Source: Hirudinaria manillensis (Eukaryota; Annelida; Clitellata; Hirudinida; Hirudinidae). Taken from it: DNA of 64,000 nucleotides. The translations under genes and the position numbers were made by a program. A model generated the notes under the pieces. It was given only the letters and a program-made list of their open reading frames with translations. It had not been told where the DNA came from and made no database searches. This document shows positions 47,354-59,606 of this stretch, in pieces. The DNA is taken from NCBI GenBank assembly GCA_034509925.1, contig CM067530.1, positions 248,001-312,000 on the forward strand, given 5' to 3'. How positions within the stretch are numbered: the stretch's first letter is position 1; every line of letters starts with the position of its first letter.

Positions 47354-47969
47354 ACTCTGCCAGGTGGCGGCGGCTTAAATCAATACAATATGCTTGGGTT
47401 GCCACCTAGATTATTCTGCAAAAATTCTTTGTAGACATTTTAACACAAACTTTATCCCATTGAGGGAAATTGAGGAAGTGACTACTGGTCAGGACAATTC
47501 AATTACAATCATTCATTAAAATGATTTCTAATGCATGCTGTTCTTCACCGCTGCACTGTGTGGCAGTGATCTCAGTCCTCAAAGATAAACAAATAACCTA
47601 AACTAGTCTATTTTGCTAATTCAAACTTCGGCACTGCGAGGTCATCTTGACAAGTTTCCGTCGAATCATCCTGAACCTAACGTGTACAGATCTGGTTCCT
47701 GACAGCTTTTCCCAACTGCAACAGCTTAATTTATTTGTGTAGCGACAATACGGCGAATAATGCCGGCAAAAGCATCTCTCGAGCATTCTAATACGAATAC
47801 ACAAAAAGCATCTCAAAAACACTTCTGGACTTCGCAATTGAAACAAAAACCACTTATGAGCATTTGCTTGATTGGCACCCCTCACGCAAGCACAAACCTC
47901 ACGACTCTCCAAACACAATAATCGGAATCATGGAATTGGCTTTTATTTAAATGACATTTCAGTCAGTGT
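47354..47969. other. Convergent intergenic gap WDR26 / EEF1G
   Basis: Both genes end here. AATAAA on the minus strand at about 47943-47948 probably serves EEF1G. The 100-codon minus-strand open frame at 47616-47918 has no coding character. Confidence 0.6.
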
Positions 47970-50194
47970 TTATTTGAAAATCTTTCCTTGGTTGAACTTC
48001 TTGCCACCGAAATCACCTTCCCAAGAGAAGTACTCCTCAATTGCCTTCTTAGTTTCTTCGCTGTTAATGTCCAGCTTCTTCCATGAATAAGACTCATAGT
48101 CCACTTGGAGATCTTCAGAAAGCTAGAATCAAGCAACAAAAGGCTTAAATAACAAGCTTAAATTCCTCCTACTTATGCAAATTAATCACTAACAGTAAAA
48201 GCAAGGTCATGTCCTTTCCAGATCCAAATTCCAGAGATGCAATTGTCATTGTCGTTGCCAAAAACAATCATGCTTCCAAAGGCATGCTTCCTCATCCTAT
48301 CCAATCTCTGGAACATTCCATTGACAAGATTGCAGGTCATGAAGATGAGCTTCAGTTCTTCTGGGTACTTGTACTCACAGAACCAGACGGAATAGTTTTC
48401 CTTGTCAAACTTATCCCAGAAATATGGGAGAGAAACTGTCTTGGTATCATTGTTAGAATAGACCCTCTTGAAATCTTCCATATTGAAGGTTCTAGAAAAA
48501 AACATTCAATCATTGCATTTGATGAGAGAAGATTACAGCCACGTAACCACATACCCCTTTGGAAGAGCAGCAAATGGATCAGATGAAGGCTTCTCAGCAA
48601 ACTCATCTTCAGGCTCCTCTTCTTGCTCCTCCTAAAAAAACATTTATCACTGAGACAGATTCTATGAGATCTCATTAATGTTCAATATCCCCTTAACATC
48701 TAATAATATTTTGCAATGCCCAACTGACCTTTGGTTTAGGAGCAGGCTTCTCCTTGGGTTGCTGTTTTTCTTTTGGTTTTTCTTTCTTTTCTTGCTTCTC
48801 CTGCTTCTTGTGTTGGGCATGGTGAGTGATGGTATGGTGACCAGTAGCTAAATAAGTAAAAATATATGCACTCCTATTCACCTGGGATAACGTAACAGTG
48901 TCAAACCACGTACTGTCGGGTTGGGCAGCCTTTTCGCACAACTTAATTTCACCGACAACATTCTTGAATTCAGGCTGGTTGACCAAAGTCACAAACCATC
49001 TGTTGGTGTTAGTGAATGGTTTTCTTGTTTCAGGGTCCAACACCTAAGATATTCATTATCATGTAGTCAATCATAATAAAGAACACTATGGCAAATAGTA
49101 ATTGTTGCAAGCCCTTGCTGGACATGATTTAATTCATATCGTTGCAAGTAACTCGCTATGCTTAGTATCCCTCCATGCATTACCCAATAGTTTGAAGTTA
49201 AACAATCAGGCCTTTGAAGGAGGTCTTTCAAAGAATTTAAGGATACCTTTTCATAAAGAGCCAGGAGATTGCTGGCAACAGCAATATCAGCCAAAGTGAT
49301 TCTTTCACCAACAAGGTAGGTCCTTGTGGCCAAGTGCTGGTTCAACACTCCAAGGGCAAGCTTGATATCTTCTTTAGCCTTCTCTGTATTCTTTTAACAA
49401 AGATTCTAAATGTAATATCCATGCCAATAATTCCTTAGAGGTAAAAGCCATAACTTATTAGAAATTCTAAAATACATCCACATATATTTGTACCAAACAC
49501 AACTTTTAGTCTCCATATGTTCACAAAGACCAAAATAAATTGAATTGTGGCAATTAATATCTCTCTTCCTCTTACACATCAGACAAAATATGTCAGACAT
49601 GCCTTATAAAAGAGATTTCCTGTAATAAAAGCAGTAATTGATTACCTGCTTGTTGAATTGCATGATTCCATAGATTGGGAAAAGCCAAGTGCAGAAAGCA
49701 GGCAGGATATTAGTGTCTGCAAAATCTTGCCATTGTTGAACCATAGCTGCATCAGCAACAGTGGTACCTCTCAGGACATCATTGGCAAGAAAGTAAGCAA
49801 TGGCATTGCTTTTGAAAAGCAGGGTACCGTCATTCCCGACAAAGGCTGGGATCTAAAGTTAGTGACAAACATGTAGCCGCCAATGTACGATGAATTGTGA
49901 GCAATTGGCATTACCTTGCCCAATGGGAACTTCTTCAGAAAATCTTCGGATTTGTTTGTTTCTCCAATAACAAAATCCGGAGCATCGGCAGCGACTTTCA
50001 CTTTGGCTCCGCTATACTCGGCAGCGATCAAAGCCTTGTAGGCCCTGAAGTTTCCGTGGTACGTGTACAAAGTCTAGGAGATTAGAAATTTTTTTAAAAT
50101 TTGGGTTAACGATACATAACACAAATATGCGTCGCAATTCATTCAAACAGTTTAATAATACTCATGATCAAATGCAACCAACCCCTCCTGACAT
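47970..50194 (-). CDS. EEF1G: Elongation factor 1-gamma
   Basis: Structural subunit of the eEF1B guanine-nucleotide exchange complex for eEF1A. Nine exons: 50194-50183 (12 nt), 50073-49915, 49852-49646, 49390-49247, 49043-48914, 48847-48729, 48631-48555, 48491-48194, 48122-47970. In phase, 432 residues (human 437). Order: GST-N fold ([19 protein letters not shown]), GST-C fold ([38 protein letters not shown]), a His/Lys/Glu-rich linker ([20 protein letters not shown]), and the EF1G C-terminal domain ([37 protein letters not shown]). The leader just upstream is pyrimidine-rich (ggtcttttggctttgcaag), compatible with TOP-type translational control; the transcription start is not known. Confidence 0.97.
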
Positions 50195-51144
50195 CTTGCA
50201 AAGCCAAAAGACCAATAACGTGCTAAAGCCGGCGGAAGATAGAAATACGGGAAAGCAGGGGTGCACCGCATGGACATAGGAATTTTAGCTTAAAACAGAT
50301 CATTAAACAATTCTAAAAATAATATTACACATCTTGCATACAATTATTTTTTATATATGATATATGTACAATTCTAAACGTAAGCCATAAATTTTTTCAA
50401 AAAAATTTTATTAATTTATTATCATAGAATTGTCATTAATTTGTGTGTAGATAAATTCTACCATTACTAGAATAAAACTTTTCTATAGCTTTTCTAACTT
50501 CAACGGCTATTGCAATCACGACGTTAAGTGAGCCAGTATTGCCTTGCTTTCTCTCTGCGCACATATCTGCGTTTCCACACCAAGCCGCTGATGGAAACCA
50601 ATAGAAACCCCTAGTGTTATCCACCAAACCACCCTTCTTAAAGAACCATATAAACATCGAGATTACTCGCATCTTCACAGGCTTGGAGAACTTCCAAGCA
50701 GACTTCAAAAAGAGAAATAACCCGAGTACGACAGAAACTACCATTGACTCCTACGTGCCTAGACGTAAACCACAACTCCCAATTATAACGATCGCAATTT
50801 CTATAGTACCAACATAATTTGTAACATCACTCCCAGATTTGATAAGAGGTTAGTGACACTGACCCCTAATGATTAAATGGATAAACTTTAACTCCAAGGT
50901 AATCATAAGTGTTCTTCATTCTTCTTTAACTTACATATTTTAAACTTAAGCAACCATATTCAAACTTGAAAACTGACACTTCAACACTAGTTTTGTGAAT
51001 GAAATGCATGAAAACTCAATTTTCTGGCAGATTTCTAAGTAAAAACAGAAATAAACAAGAAAACAAGGGCACTGGATGCATTAAAACACCATTTCTTATA
51101 ACAAAACTGTTAAATCGCTATGTTTCTCAAAATTCCACCCAAGC
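50195..51144. other. EEF1G promoter side and spacer
   Basis: GC-richer leader to about 50270, then AT-rich DNA. Overlapping open frames on both strands at 50436-50817 form a GC-richer island but show no splice sites or family resemblance; they may be an old insertion. Nothing else. Confidence 0.45.
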
Positions 51145-53359
51145 TTAAATCAAAGATTCAATTGGTGAATTAGGCACAATAATGGACCTCTCAAGATTGA
51201 GGTGGTCTGGAATGGGAGAGGTAAGGAGGCATTGAGCAGATGGCTGATCCGATCCTGTTGGTGCTTTATGGGATGGAGAAGGGCAAATAGGAGAGTCCAT
51301 GCTCAAATCTATGAGATAATCATTCTTAACTTCACTGGGTATTTGTTGGGTACTCTGTTTCACACCTAGATTTAAGTGTTTGTAAGTATAAATCAATGCC
51401 TTTCATAAAGTAATAATCATTATTATAATAAATCACAAACCTCTGAGTGAGCTAAGTTCATCCCTAAGCTCAAGCAACTTTTTTGTTTCTTGTGTCAACT
51501 TTTCTTCACTTTCTATTAGCAGCTTTTGAAGAGCCTTAGCATAAAATACAAGTAATTGAAAGTAGTTTGGCTAAAATTAGAGTGTGGCTAAAATTAAGAA
51601 CATATTTTTAAATCTTTACCTCTGACCTCAAGAGCAACTGGTCAAATGTGGAGTTAACTGTACTGACGAGGGAATTTGTTTGGTCAACAGATGTTTGCTT
51701 GACACTATATCAATTTTATTTTTTATTTAAATTAAATTGCCATTACTAACATAAAAAATAATAGGTCTTCTACCAAAAGCAACTAATGAAATAATGCAAA
51801 GGTTCCTAATGTTTTAAAAATTAATAATAAGCCTCATCATTCTAGTCATCCCAAATGATGAAGTTTTCCCTCAGATTATTAATAAAAACTCCTTTTATTT
51901 ACATCCAAAAAGATATATTTTCTTTCCTGTAGAATATAGCACATCTCATCAATTTAGATTGATTTTTGACAGGTTTATGAAATAAAACTTCAGCTAGAGT
52001 TTGTGTAAAAACTATCTTAAAATCAAACGCTTTCATAATTTACAAAAATATTCTCCTTGTGAATCATCTCAGATGAATCTCAGACCCCATTTATGGATAT
52101 TTTTGGCATTCCATACAGTAACATGTGATGTTACGTAAGCCTATATGGAAATCATTTACAATTAGCTGAGACAAAATTTTGCACACTATGTCAAAATAAA
52201 ACGGAACTCTACTCTGTTGAATCACATACACAAATAAGTACAAAATTACTTCCTCATTCACAATTGGCAATACTTACTTTAAGAAAATGTCTTGTGGAAA
52301 TGAGATATTTGAGGTAATTCTATATTCAGGCTGTGGACCATCTCCTATGTTGGTGATGACAACATGAGGAGAAATAAATAACCTAAGCACAACTAAATTT
52401 GTAAGTTATTTTGCTAATTTATTAGTATAAAATAAGCCATATTTGGCACGATCTTTATCATATATTTCTTTTGATTATTAAAAAATGAATGACAAAACTC
52501 AATGTCAACCTTTCTAACATAAAAATGTTAATGTCTTAGGGAAAAGATTTTTAAACTCACCTATTTTGCTCACAGATAAAAAATTGGTGATCATAAGTAT
52601 GAAGGCAATGGACAGATCTGTCTTCAGACATTGTGTTGTTGCTAGTCAAAAGGAGGAAAATAAATGAAGCTGAAGAAAAGTATTTTTGGAGCTGAAATGT
52701 CAGTTGTCTTTCTTTAAGGGAAATTATAAGAGATGATTCCCTCCTTGATCTGTACCATCCAAGAATTGCCTTGATATAGATGTAACTACTTCAATGTTAA
52801 TCATGCCAGGAAAGAGCTCAAAGTTTTATATTTTAAACCTCATTAACGGGATTGGTTTGCCTCAGGATGTCTTTCAGTATATCAATTTTGGGGCAACACT
52901 TTCTATCATACCACAAAGTAGCTTTATGACAGGAAACAACTTTGGTGATTTCTTTGAAAATTTGACAAATCCTATTTAAAACATCAAAAGAGAAAAATTT
53001 ATGTTTCACTTACCAAAAACAGTTTTTTGGGAGACATCATTAGTTGATTGATCACTTATGGCATCAGTTACTACTTTTTTAATCTTACCAATAAGAAAGC
53101 CCTCCTGTACATAGTAATTCGTGAATTTTTTCGAATAGAAGTATAATGGTACAATTAAAAAGTTAACAATTATAAAGTAAAATGGGTAACTTTGGCGGCC
53201 AACTACATCAGCCAACAGTTTAACTGAAGTACAAAAATTATTTTTCTAAAGAGGAGTAAAACCAACCGAATCTGATTTATATTTAACTTGCTCAAATAAA
53301 AGGCTACTCAGACAAACACCACTTATTTCTACAGACAAACAGATGTTGTCCGCGCCCAT
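51145..53359 (-). CDS. Coiled-coil protein with hydrophobic N-terminus, unrecognised
   Basis: Core exons are well supported: 52631-52561 (from MSEDRSVHCLHTYDHQFF), 52382-52278, 51704-51620, 51534-51441, 51365-51145. In phase, 191 residues. A longer model adds 53359-53320, 53223-53014 and extends exon 52669-52561, also in phase, giving 287 residues with a transmembrane-like segment (SYPFYFIIVNFLIVPLYFY) and a second short hydrophobic run (SFIFLLL). Then come a beta-like stretch (LFISPHVVITNIGDGPQPEY), a coiled coil (LQKLLIESEEKLTQETKKLL) and a Ser/Pro-rich tail (DSPICPSPSHK). Alternatively these are two genes. I recognise no family. Confidence 0.55.
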
Positions 53360-54806
53360 TTCCCAACAAAATGAAAGCAAAAGTTGATAACACGAATGTT
53401 GTTTAAGCCGGGCGACCAGCTCCACTGCTTAAGAGTAGGTCTTTGATGGCAGCCGGTCATCTGATATATAATTTAATACCAAAATAGCAAAAAAATATGA
53501 TATTACATTTATTATCAGAAATTAATATAATGTGTCAAATAAATTAGTAATTCATACATCCACCGTCATCTAATAGATGACGAACGATATTCTTATTATT
53601 ATAATTCAACAAACTTAAAGGTCACACAACCAAAAAACAGAGCTAAAATTGTAAAAAAAAATACATCACCAAGAAATCTCCTACAAAGTTCGAGAAGTCC
53701 TATTTTATTGTTTCATCAAAATCCCTTGACATTGGGAAAGGAAATTAAGGGGCATCGGCCGAGCCACATTGACTACACTCTCAGGCTATTTATAAGAAGC
53801 AAAGGTCATCAGACTATCGGAGTGTTAGTTTTCTTCCCTGCCCCCTCGGGAAAGATGAAATAACATCCATGTTCCCATCGTTGGCCTTTTCAGCCTGCTT
53901 GTCGACCAAAAAAGTTTCTTCTACTTGCACTTTTGAACAATTAGCAAAATTGCTCACATGTAAGAATGGTAAATGTTTCAGAAATATTATTGATGTGTGT
54001 TCAAAAAAGGTGTAGATCTGCCGATATTGACATTTGGACCGGTTGATGGAGGTTGATAGGTACCAAGATTCCGACCAATGTTGATGGTTGCTTGCTAATT
54101 AGATTGATGGGGGTGATAACATTTTTTTTTGCTATTTGACATATATTAATCTGTTCATTTACTGCATGTAATTAAGTAGATTACTATGGAAGAAGGTTTT
54201 ATTAGAACCTATGGAGGGTTTTAAATTTTTGGATAGTTTCGCAATAACTTATGTGTTTATAATTTAGCACTCACAGAAAACATTATGTTATTAAAATGAA
54301 TATGCATTCCATATTTCATTAATGGGTTCAATACGTAATCCAACAAATGCATCATTGAAATTCTGAGACCCTTTGGCTTTCCCCTCGTTTACAGTACAAA
54401 TGTATAATTATATTATAATATGTAAACTGTCCTCAGCTGTATCAATGGATCATTAAGCTTCAGTTGGATGGGGTGTTTTCTGTATATGGACACGATAAAA
54501 CAAAATGACAAATGGTTGGGAAATAAAATGTTATGCACTGCGAGCACTTTGGATTTTCTGATATTAATTAATGATTTCTGTCGTTAAAAACAATGCTATA
54601 TATTTTAGTAGTATATCAAATTTTAAATTAATATAAAATTGTTTAATAATTTTTTTAATATCTAAGTCTCCCTTTCGATTTGCTTTAAATTAAGGTTTGT
54701 TTGTGTTACAATTTGATCAATAGGTTCACAGGTCCGATTCTGTGAGGATTTATGAACATTTCTAATAGATGTTATTTGTTTCTGAATTATTTTGCCGTCT
54801 TCAACA
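53360..54806. other. Intergenic, no gene recognised
   Basis: AT-rich, with a GC-richer patch at 53690-53950. No exon, tRNA or repeat identified. The promoters of the minus-strand coiled-coil gene and of SECISBP2 must lie here, since the two genes diverge. Confidence 0.5.
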
Positions 54807-57800
54807 ATGTCCAAGTCTAATTTATCCGCGGATGCCCAATGTTTTGTACCTTCTACAGAAAATAAAAAAAATAAATTTCCATCCAGTAATAGATTTGCGG
54901 AAGGTTTCAAGTTAGTAATTACGATATCACTTTTATTACCTTACGACTTCATGAGATCTATCCAAATTTATGCTTGGGTTGGCAAAATTTTGTTTTAGCT
55001 ACTATGGACATGCTAATTATCCCAGGAATTGGTATGACATGGCTTTGTGTTCAAGTTTTCATGTCAACCAGCCATGTATTGTTCCAGTGTTTAGTAACTT
55101 TTACTCAAATGATGAACACCGAGTCACAGAGTTTCATTCCTTGCAAACACCTCATGGTGCTCAACAGAGTTTTGTAAAGAATAACAAAACTGTTTTGAAG
55201 ACATCTCAAGAGAATCAGACCTTCAGTGAGCCTAATGCAGAAAAAATAAAACTTGATGAAGAAAAAGGAAATTTGCATGAAGGGAGGGTTATCACATCAA
55301 AGGTATCAAGTTGTTCTTTAATGTGAAAACATTCCTTTATAAATGTTTAATTAACTGTAAACTGAAAATTATTATATGAATGCATAATCAGTCATCAAAG
55401 AAAAGAAAAGCAAAAAAGAACAAAGTTGCAGAACTGGGTACAGGGGATACTTTGAATGTTGCAGGATTGCATATCGATGAAATTAAGGCTAGCTCTTCTC
55501 ATAAAGGTATATGTGAACTGTCTAAAATCTGAGTTTTCAAATAACTATCTGATACCATACGCTTTTATGTGACATTTGAACAGATAAAGTACAGGATTTG
55601 ACAAAATCGACAAGAAGCTGGTCAGAAGTTGTTAGTCGTGGATGCTTGGAAGTAAATAGTGAACAGGTTCCAAGCACTTCAAAGATTGAAATTACATCTA
55701 AATCAATCACCAAAGAAAAGATTTCAGAGAACAACAAACCCATAAAAGTACTTAAAGTATGATATTTCTTGTAAGCAAACTGCATCAACTCCTATTTTCT
55801 AGGTGAAAGTCCCAGATTCATCTCAGAAGAATGAAGGAAAGAAAATAAAGGAAGTGAATTCCCATGGTGATTCCCAGAACAAAAAAAGTATTTCAAATCA
55901 TCCTCAGAAAATAAAAATCTTGCAACGAAATGAAAAACTCGAGGATGTTGCCAAGGAATTTCAGGTTGGATTTCTCTAAATTCTTTAATGACAGACTCTG
56001 ATATTGTTGCTTTTATTTTTAGGATTCTACAAAGAAAAAGAAAGGTTTTTGGAATCTTTTGTTTATAAAAATAAATGAATGAAACCATGATTGGTGGTTG
56101 TCACAAATTTTAAAATGCATTTATTTCAGAAAAACAGTCTGTAAAGTCAAAGAGGGCACATTCATCTGATCCCCCCAAAACAAGAAATCAACAACAGAAT
56201 GCCAAACCTGTCAAGCTTTCTGACAAGCCAATAATGTTGAACATTTTTGAAATGATCTCCATGGTATGCTTTGAATAAGTTGATGGCTTGATTTTTGATA
56301 TTGGAATCAAGATTCAATGTTTTGGTTTAAAATTTAATTTTTTTTGGTTAATATTTAATTTTCAGTCTAAAAAATCGAAGGAGGGAAGGACGGATGCAAC
56401 TCAAAAATCCCACAAAATTGAGGTTTTTAAATTAATGACTTGACATGCAACTTAAAATCACTTGGAATTCGTGATGAGACTGTCAGATTCATTTTAATTG
56501 TTTTTGATTTTTTAAATAAAATTAATAATAAGAAATTATGTAAACCATTTTCAAGACTTGCCTCAACAATCTTTTTTTTTATCTTTATGACTTCTGATTA
56601 AGTTTTTAAACATTCTGATAGATGATGGCTTTTATCGTTAATGATTTTGTCATCGTCAGAACATCAAGAAAGGCCCAAATTTCCTCGATTCTACGGCAGT
56701 TGCAAAAAGAGGCAAGGAGCGTGAAAAACCCAAAGAAAAGAAACCCACGAAGTTGAGGAAGGTGAGTATCAGTTTGCATTGCAGGTCATCACCTGATAAG
56801 ATGTTAATATTAATAGTTTTAATATTTTCTGTAAATATTACATTTGCCCAAAGCTAAAGATCACTTTTACATAATAAATGTTTTTGCAAGCTGCCATTAA
56901 AAAACACCTTGTGAATGTCGTGACAGATAATCTTAAAAGATCGGATGCTGAGAAGGTCCAAGTTTTTGCAGAGCTTAGGACTTCTGGAAACCAGGTCATT
57001 GGAGAGATTAAATGTAGAATATGACCTTCCACTTGTGGTTCAAGGTCAGAACTGCTTATCACTCTAATTTCAAATGTCATGCATCTCAGTCTGATTGGTT
57101 GTCAATCTAGATGATGTCAGAAAGATTGAATTTCCGTCGCACACTTCAGCACTCGAACACTTGCAGGACGTTGATCCGAGAGTATTGACTTCTCTCCACA
57201 GCAGGAGATTTAGAGAGTAATGTTTTTTTTTTGCAATTGCCAAACAGAGGTTGCACGCATTGGAACTTGTCGAAACGATGAATTCATGTTGTACAGGTAT
57301 TGCAATCAAGTCGTGAACAAGGAGATAAACGATTGTTGCACTGCATTCCTCAAAGAACTCGTAAGATTTCAAGACAATCAATTTCATAAAGATCCAGTTA
57401 AGGTGACTAAATTTTCTCAAAAATTTCTGTTCTATCAGTATGATAGCAATCATTGTGATAGCAATCGTTATAATAATTTGATTAAATTCTAAAAACCCTT
57501 CCAATTATTTTCAGCATCCTAAAACATAATCAATACATGTTTCTTTACCAAAGATGATATTGATTTAAGTGCATTTTTTATTAATTACTTTTAATCGTTC
57601 GATCAGGCACGCATGAGGAGGAGATTGGTGTTCGGCTTGCGAGAGGTGCTCAAATTTCTCGGCGTAAAAAAAATAAAATGCGTCATCATTTCTCCGAACG
57701 TCGAGAAGGTTCAATCTGAAGGTTTGTTTCCAATATCGTTAAATATGTAAAAGATTTTATAACCCATCCACGCTTGTTGATGTAAATGTTAAGGTGGTTT

Positions 57801-58357
57801 GGAAGAAAAGATCGAGAAAATAATAACAGGGTGTCAAGTCAACAACATCCCTTTCATCTTTGCACTGAGCAGAAGGCAACTCGGGTTCACCTGCTTCAAG
57901 AAGGTTCCGGTCAGCGTGGTGGGGATCCTGAATTACGACGGAGCGGAGGTGACGTTCGGTTCTTGCTTCTCTCGACGGTTCACGTGCCGACTCAAATCAT
58001 TTTTCTAGGAGGAATCTACTGTTAACTTTTGATTATAAATCTTATTTTTGATGAAATAGCTTCCTCTTTGGACACTCATAGAAATTGATGTATCTTTGAG
58101 TTAATTACTGAATTTAGTTATTTATGATATACTGGATTTCGAAATTGTTGTTGTTTGCCTTTCTGTAGACTCACTTCCATCAACTGAAAGAATTAACTGA
58201 ATCTGCTAGAGAAAAGTACAAGGAAATGGTGAATAAACTGACAGACGAATTGATGACTCTGGATCTGGAGGACAAGCATGACTTGGGATTCGAGGACGAA
58301 GGAGAGGCTTCGGGCAGTGGTTGTGCCGCTACGAAGGGATATGATGAAGAAATTTAG
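54807..58357 (+). CDS. SECISBP2: SECIS-binding protein 2
   Basis: Binds the SECIS element in selenoprotein mRNA 3'UTRs and recruits the Sec-specific elongation factor so UGA is read as selenocysteine. Fifteen exons: 54807-54910, 54999-55302, 55392-55506, 55584-55756, 55803-55964, 56023-56044, 56130-56263, 56366-56422, 56660-56761, 56972-57044, 57111-57216, 57297-57402, 57607-57721, 57794-57948, 58169-58357. In phase, 638 residues. The N-terminal 400 residues are low-complexity, Lys-rich and poorly conserved. Diagnostic block RGKEREKPKEKKPT, then SLHSRRFREYCNQVVNKEIN, RRLVFGLREVLKFL, and the L7Ae kink-turn-binding domain KCVIISPNVEKVQSEGGLEE / NIPFIFALSRRQLGF / VPVSVVGILNYDGAE. The ATG used is the first after a stop; an upstream exon is possible. 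The SECISBP2L paralogue cannot be excluded. Confidence 0.9.
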
Positions 58358-59606
58358 AATGGAATTTTTCGTGAACTATAAATAGAGTACGCGTCATTTG
58401 GTTTTCAAGAGAATATAAAAAAGACTGATTAAAAATATTATTTAAAATTCAACTTTTCAGTTAGTTATTGGCAATTAATGATTGATTAATAGCTTCTTGT
58501 CTTTGACTCGGGGGATAAGTTTGAATTGATGTTATCTACTTGCTAATCTTTCAATTACCACAGCCGTTTGTGTACTTGCCTAACATCAGTTAATGCTTTG
58601 GCTAATTTGTTACTTATTATATCGGTTTAACATATTGGAAAAATAGCGGGTGGAAAATGATTTATTCTCACTGGTTCATCATCGTTGTTTTCATCGTTAA
58701 TTAAATAGTATTATTATTGGTTAGTGCTATTATTTGTATTCTTGTAAAGCTCTAGTTTCTCATAGTTTTAATGCTTAATGTTGTGGCAGTTGATACGAGG
58801 CTTTCGATTATATAGCATAAAATTTTGCAAATGAATCATTCTTTATGGGACGGGAATTTAAGTATATTGTTGCGAGTAAAATTTTTTGCTGAGCAAGCTG
58901 TGTGGTCAATCCGTGACGTTACGCCGCGTTGCTCGTTTACATAAGAGGGCGAAATTCAGTCCGAGCAATTTTTCTCCGAATTGAGCTGCCGTGATAAAGG
59001 ATAAATAAATAAATAAATTTTAGGTTTCCTACAATTTCAAGTGGTGGTCTTTATCAATTAAACTAACCAGGCAATGATGCCTGACCGAGTTGCGACGTTG
59101 ACCGCGGACAGCGCGCCAGTTGTCTGAGGAGATAATGGCTCCATGTGGAAAGATGCTTACGAGGTGGGGACTCTCCGTGTCTCGAAGCGGCATCGTTGCA
59201 TATGTTGCTCAGCTGTTGTGACTCGGATAGCTGCGTCGATGCATGCTGGACTTGAAGCCAGCCACATCCATGCATGTTTATCATGTTGTTGACAGCATGG
59301 CTCACTGATGCAAGTGTGCGGAAATGATGACGACTACGAAGATGGCAACAACTCGATGACTAATGTCCGTCAGCTCTGGAAGTGCCAGTTGAAATTGTTT
59401 TTGCAAAACTTAAAAGACTATATCTACTTGAGCGATCAAAACTTAACTCTTTTACTAACGCTTGCTTTGGACGTCTAGGATATATTTGTTGCTTTCTCAC
59501 TGGCACTACGAACCTTTACTCCGTCGTTGGAGAGATGATATGAGTCTAAATTTGATGTTCCTTTGATGAACATTGCTTCCTCTTCATCAGTCAATCGCGT
59601 CTTGTC
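58358..59606. other. Intergenic; promoter side of the syd-1 gene
   Basis: AT-rich to 58870, then GC-rich to about 59600, probably the promoter and leader of the next gene. A minus-strand open frame at 59063-59305 lies in this GC-rich DNA but has no splice context. A cgaagatggcaac motif at about 59337 recurs near 40050; it may be a YY1-like promoter element, which is speculative. Confidence 0.45.

Noticed and set aside
47616..47918. Minus-strand frame of 100 codons between WDR26 and EEF1G
   Set aside because: No splice context; the Cys/Arg-rich composition is random-looking and it lies in the convergent 3' gap.
56881..56971. Alternative SECISBP2 exon beginning at 56892
   Set aside because: It is open but ends in a stop or forces a 16-bp intron. 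Using the acceptor at 56971 gives perfect phase on both sides.
59063..59305. Minus-strand frame of 80 codons upstream of the syd-1 gene
   Set aside because: It lies in GC-rich promoter DNA where stop codons are rarer; no exon structure or family resemblance.
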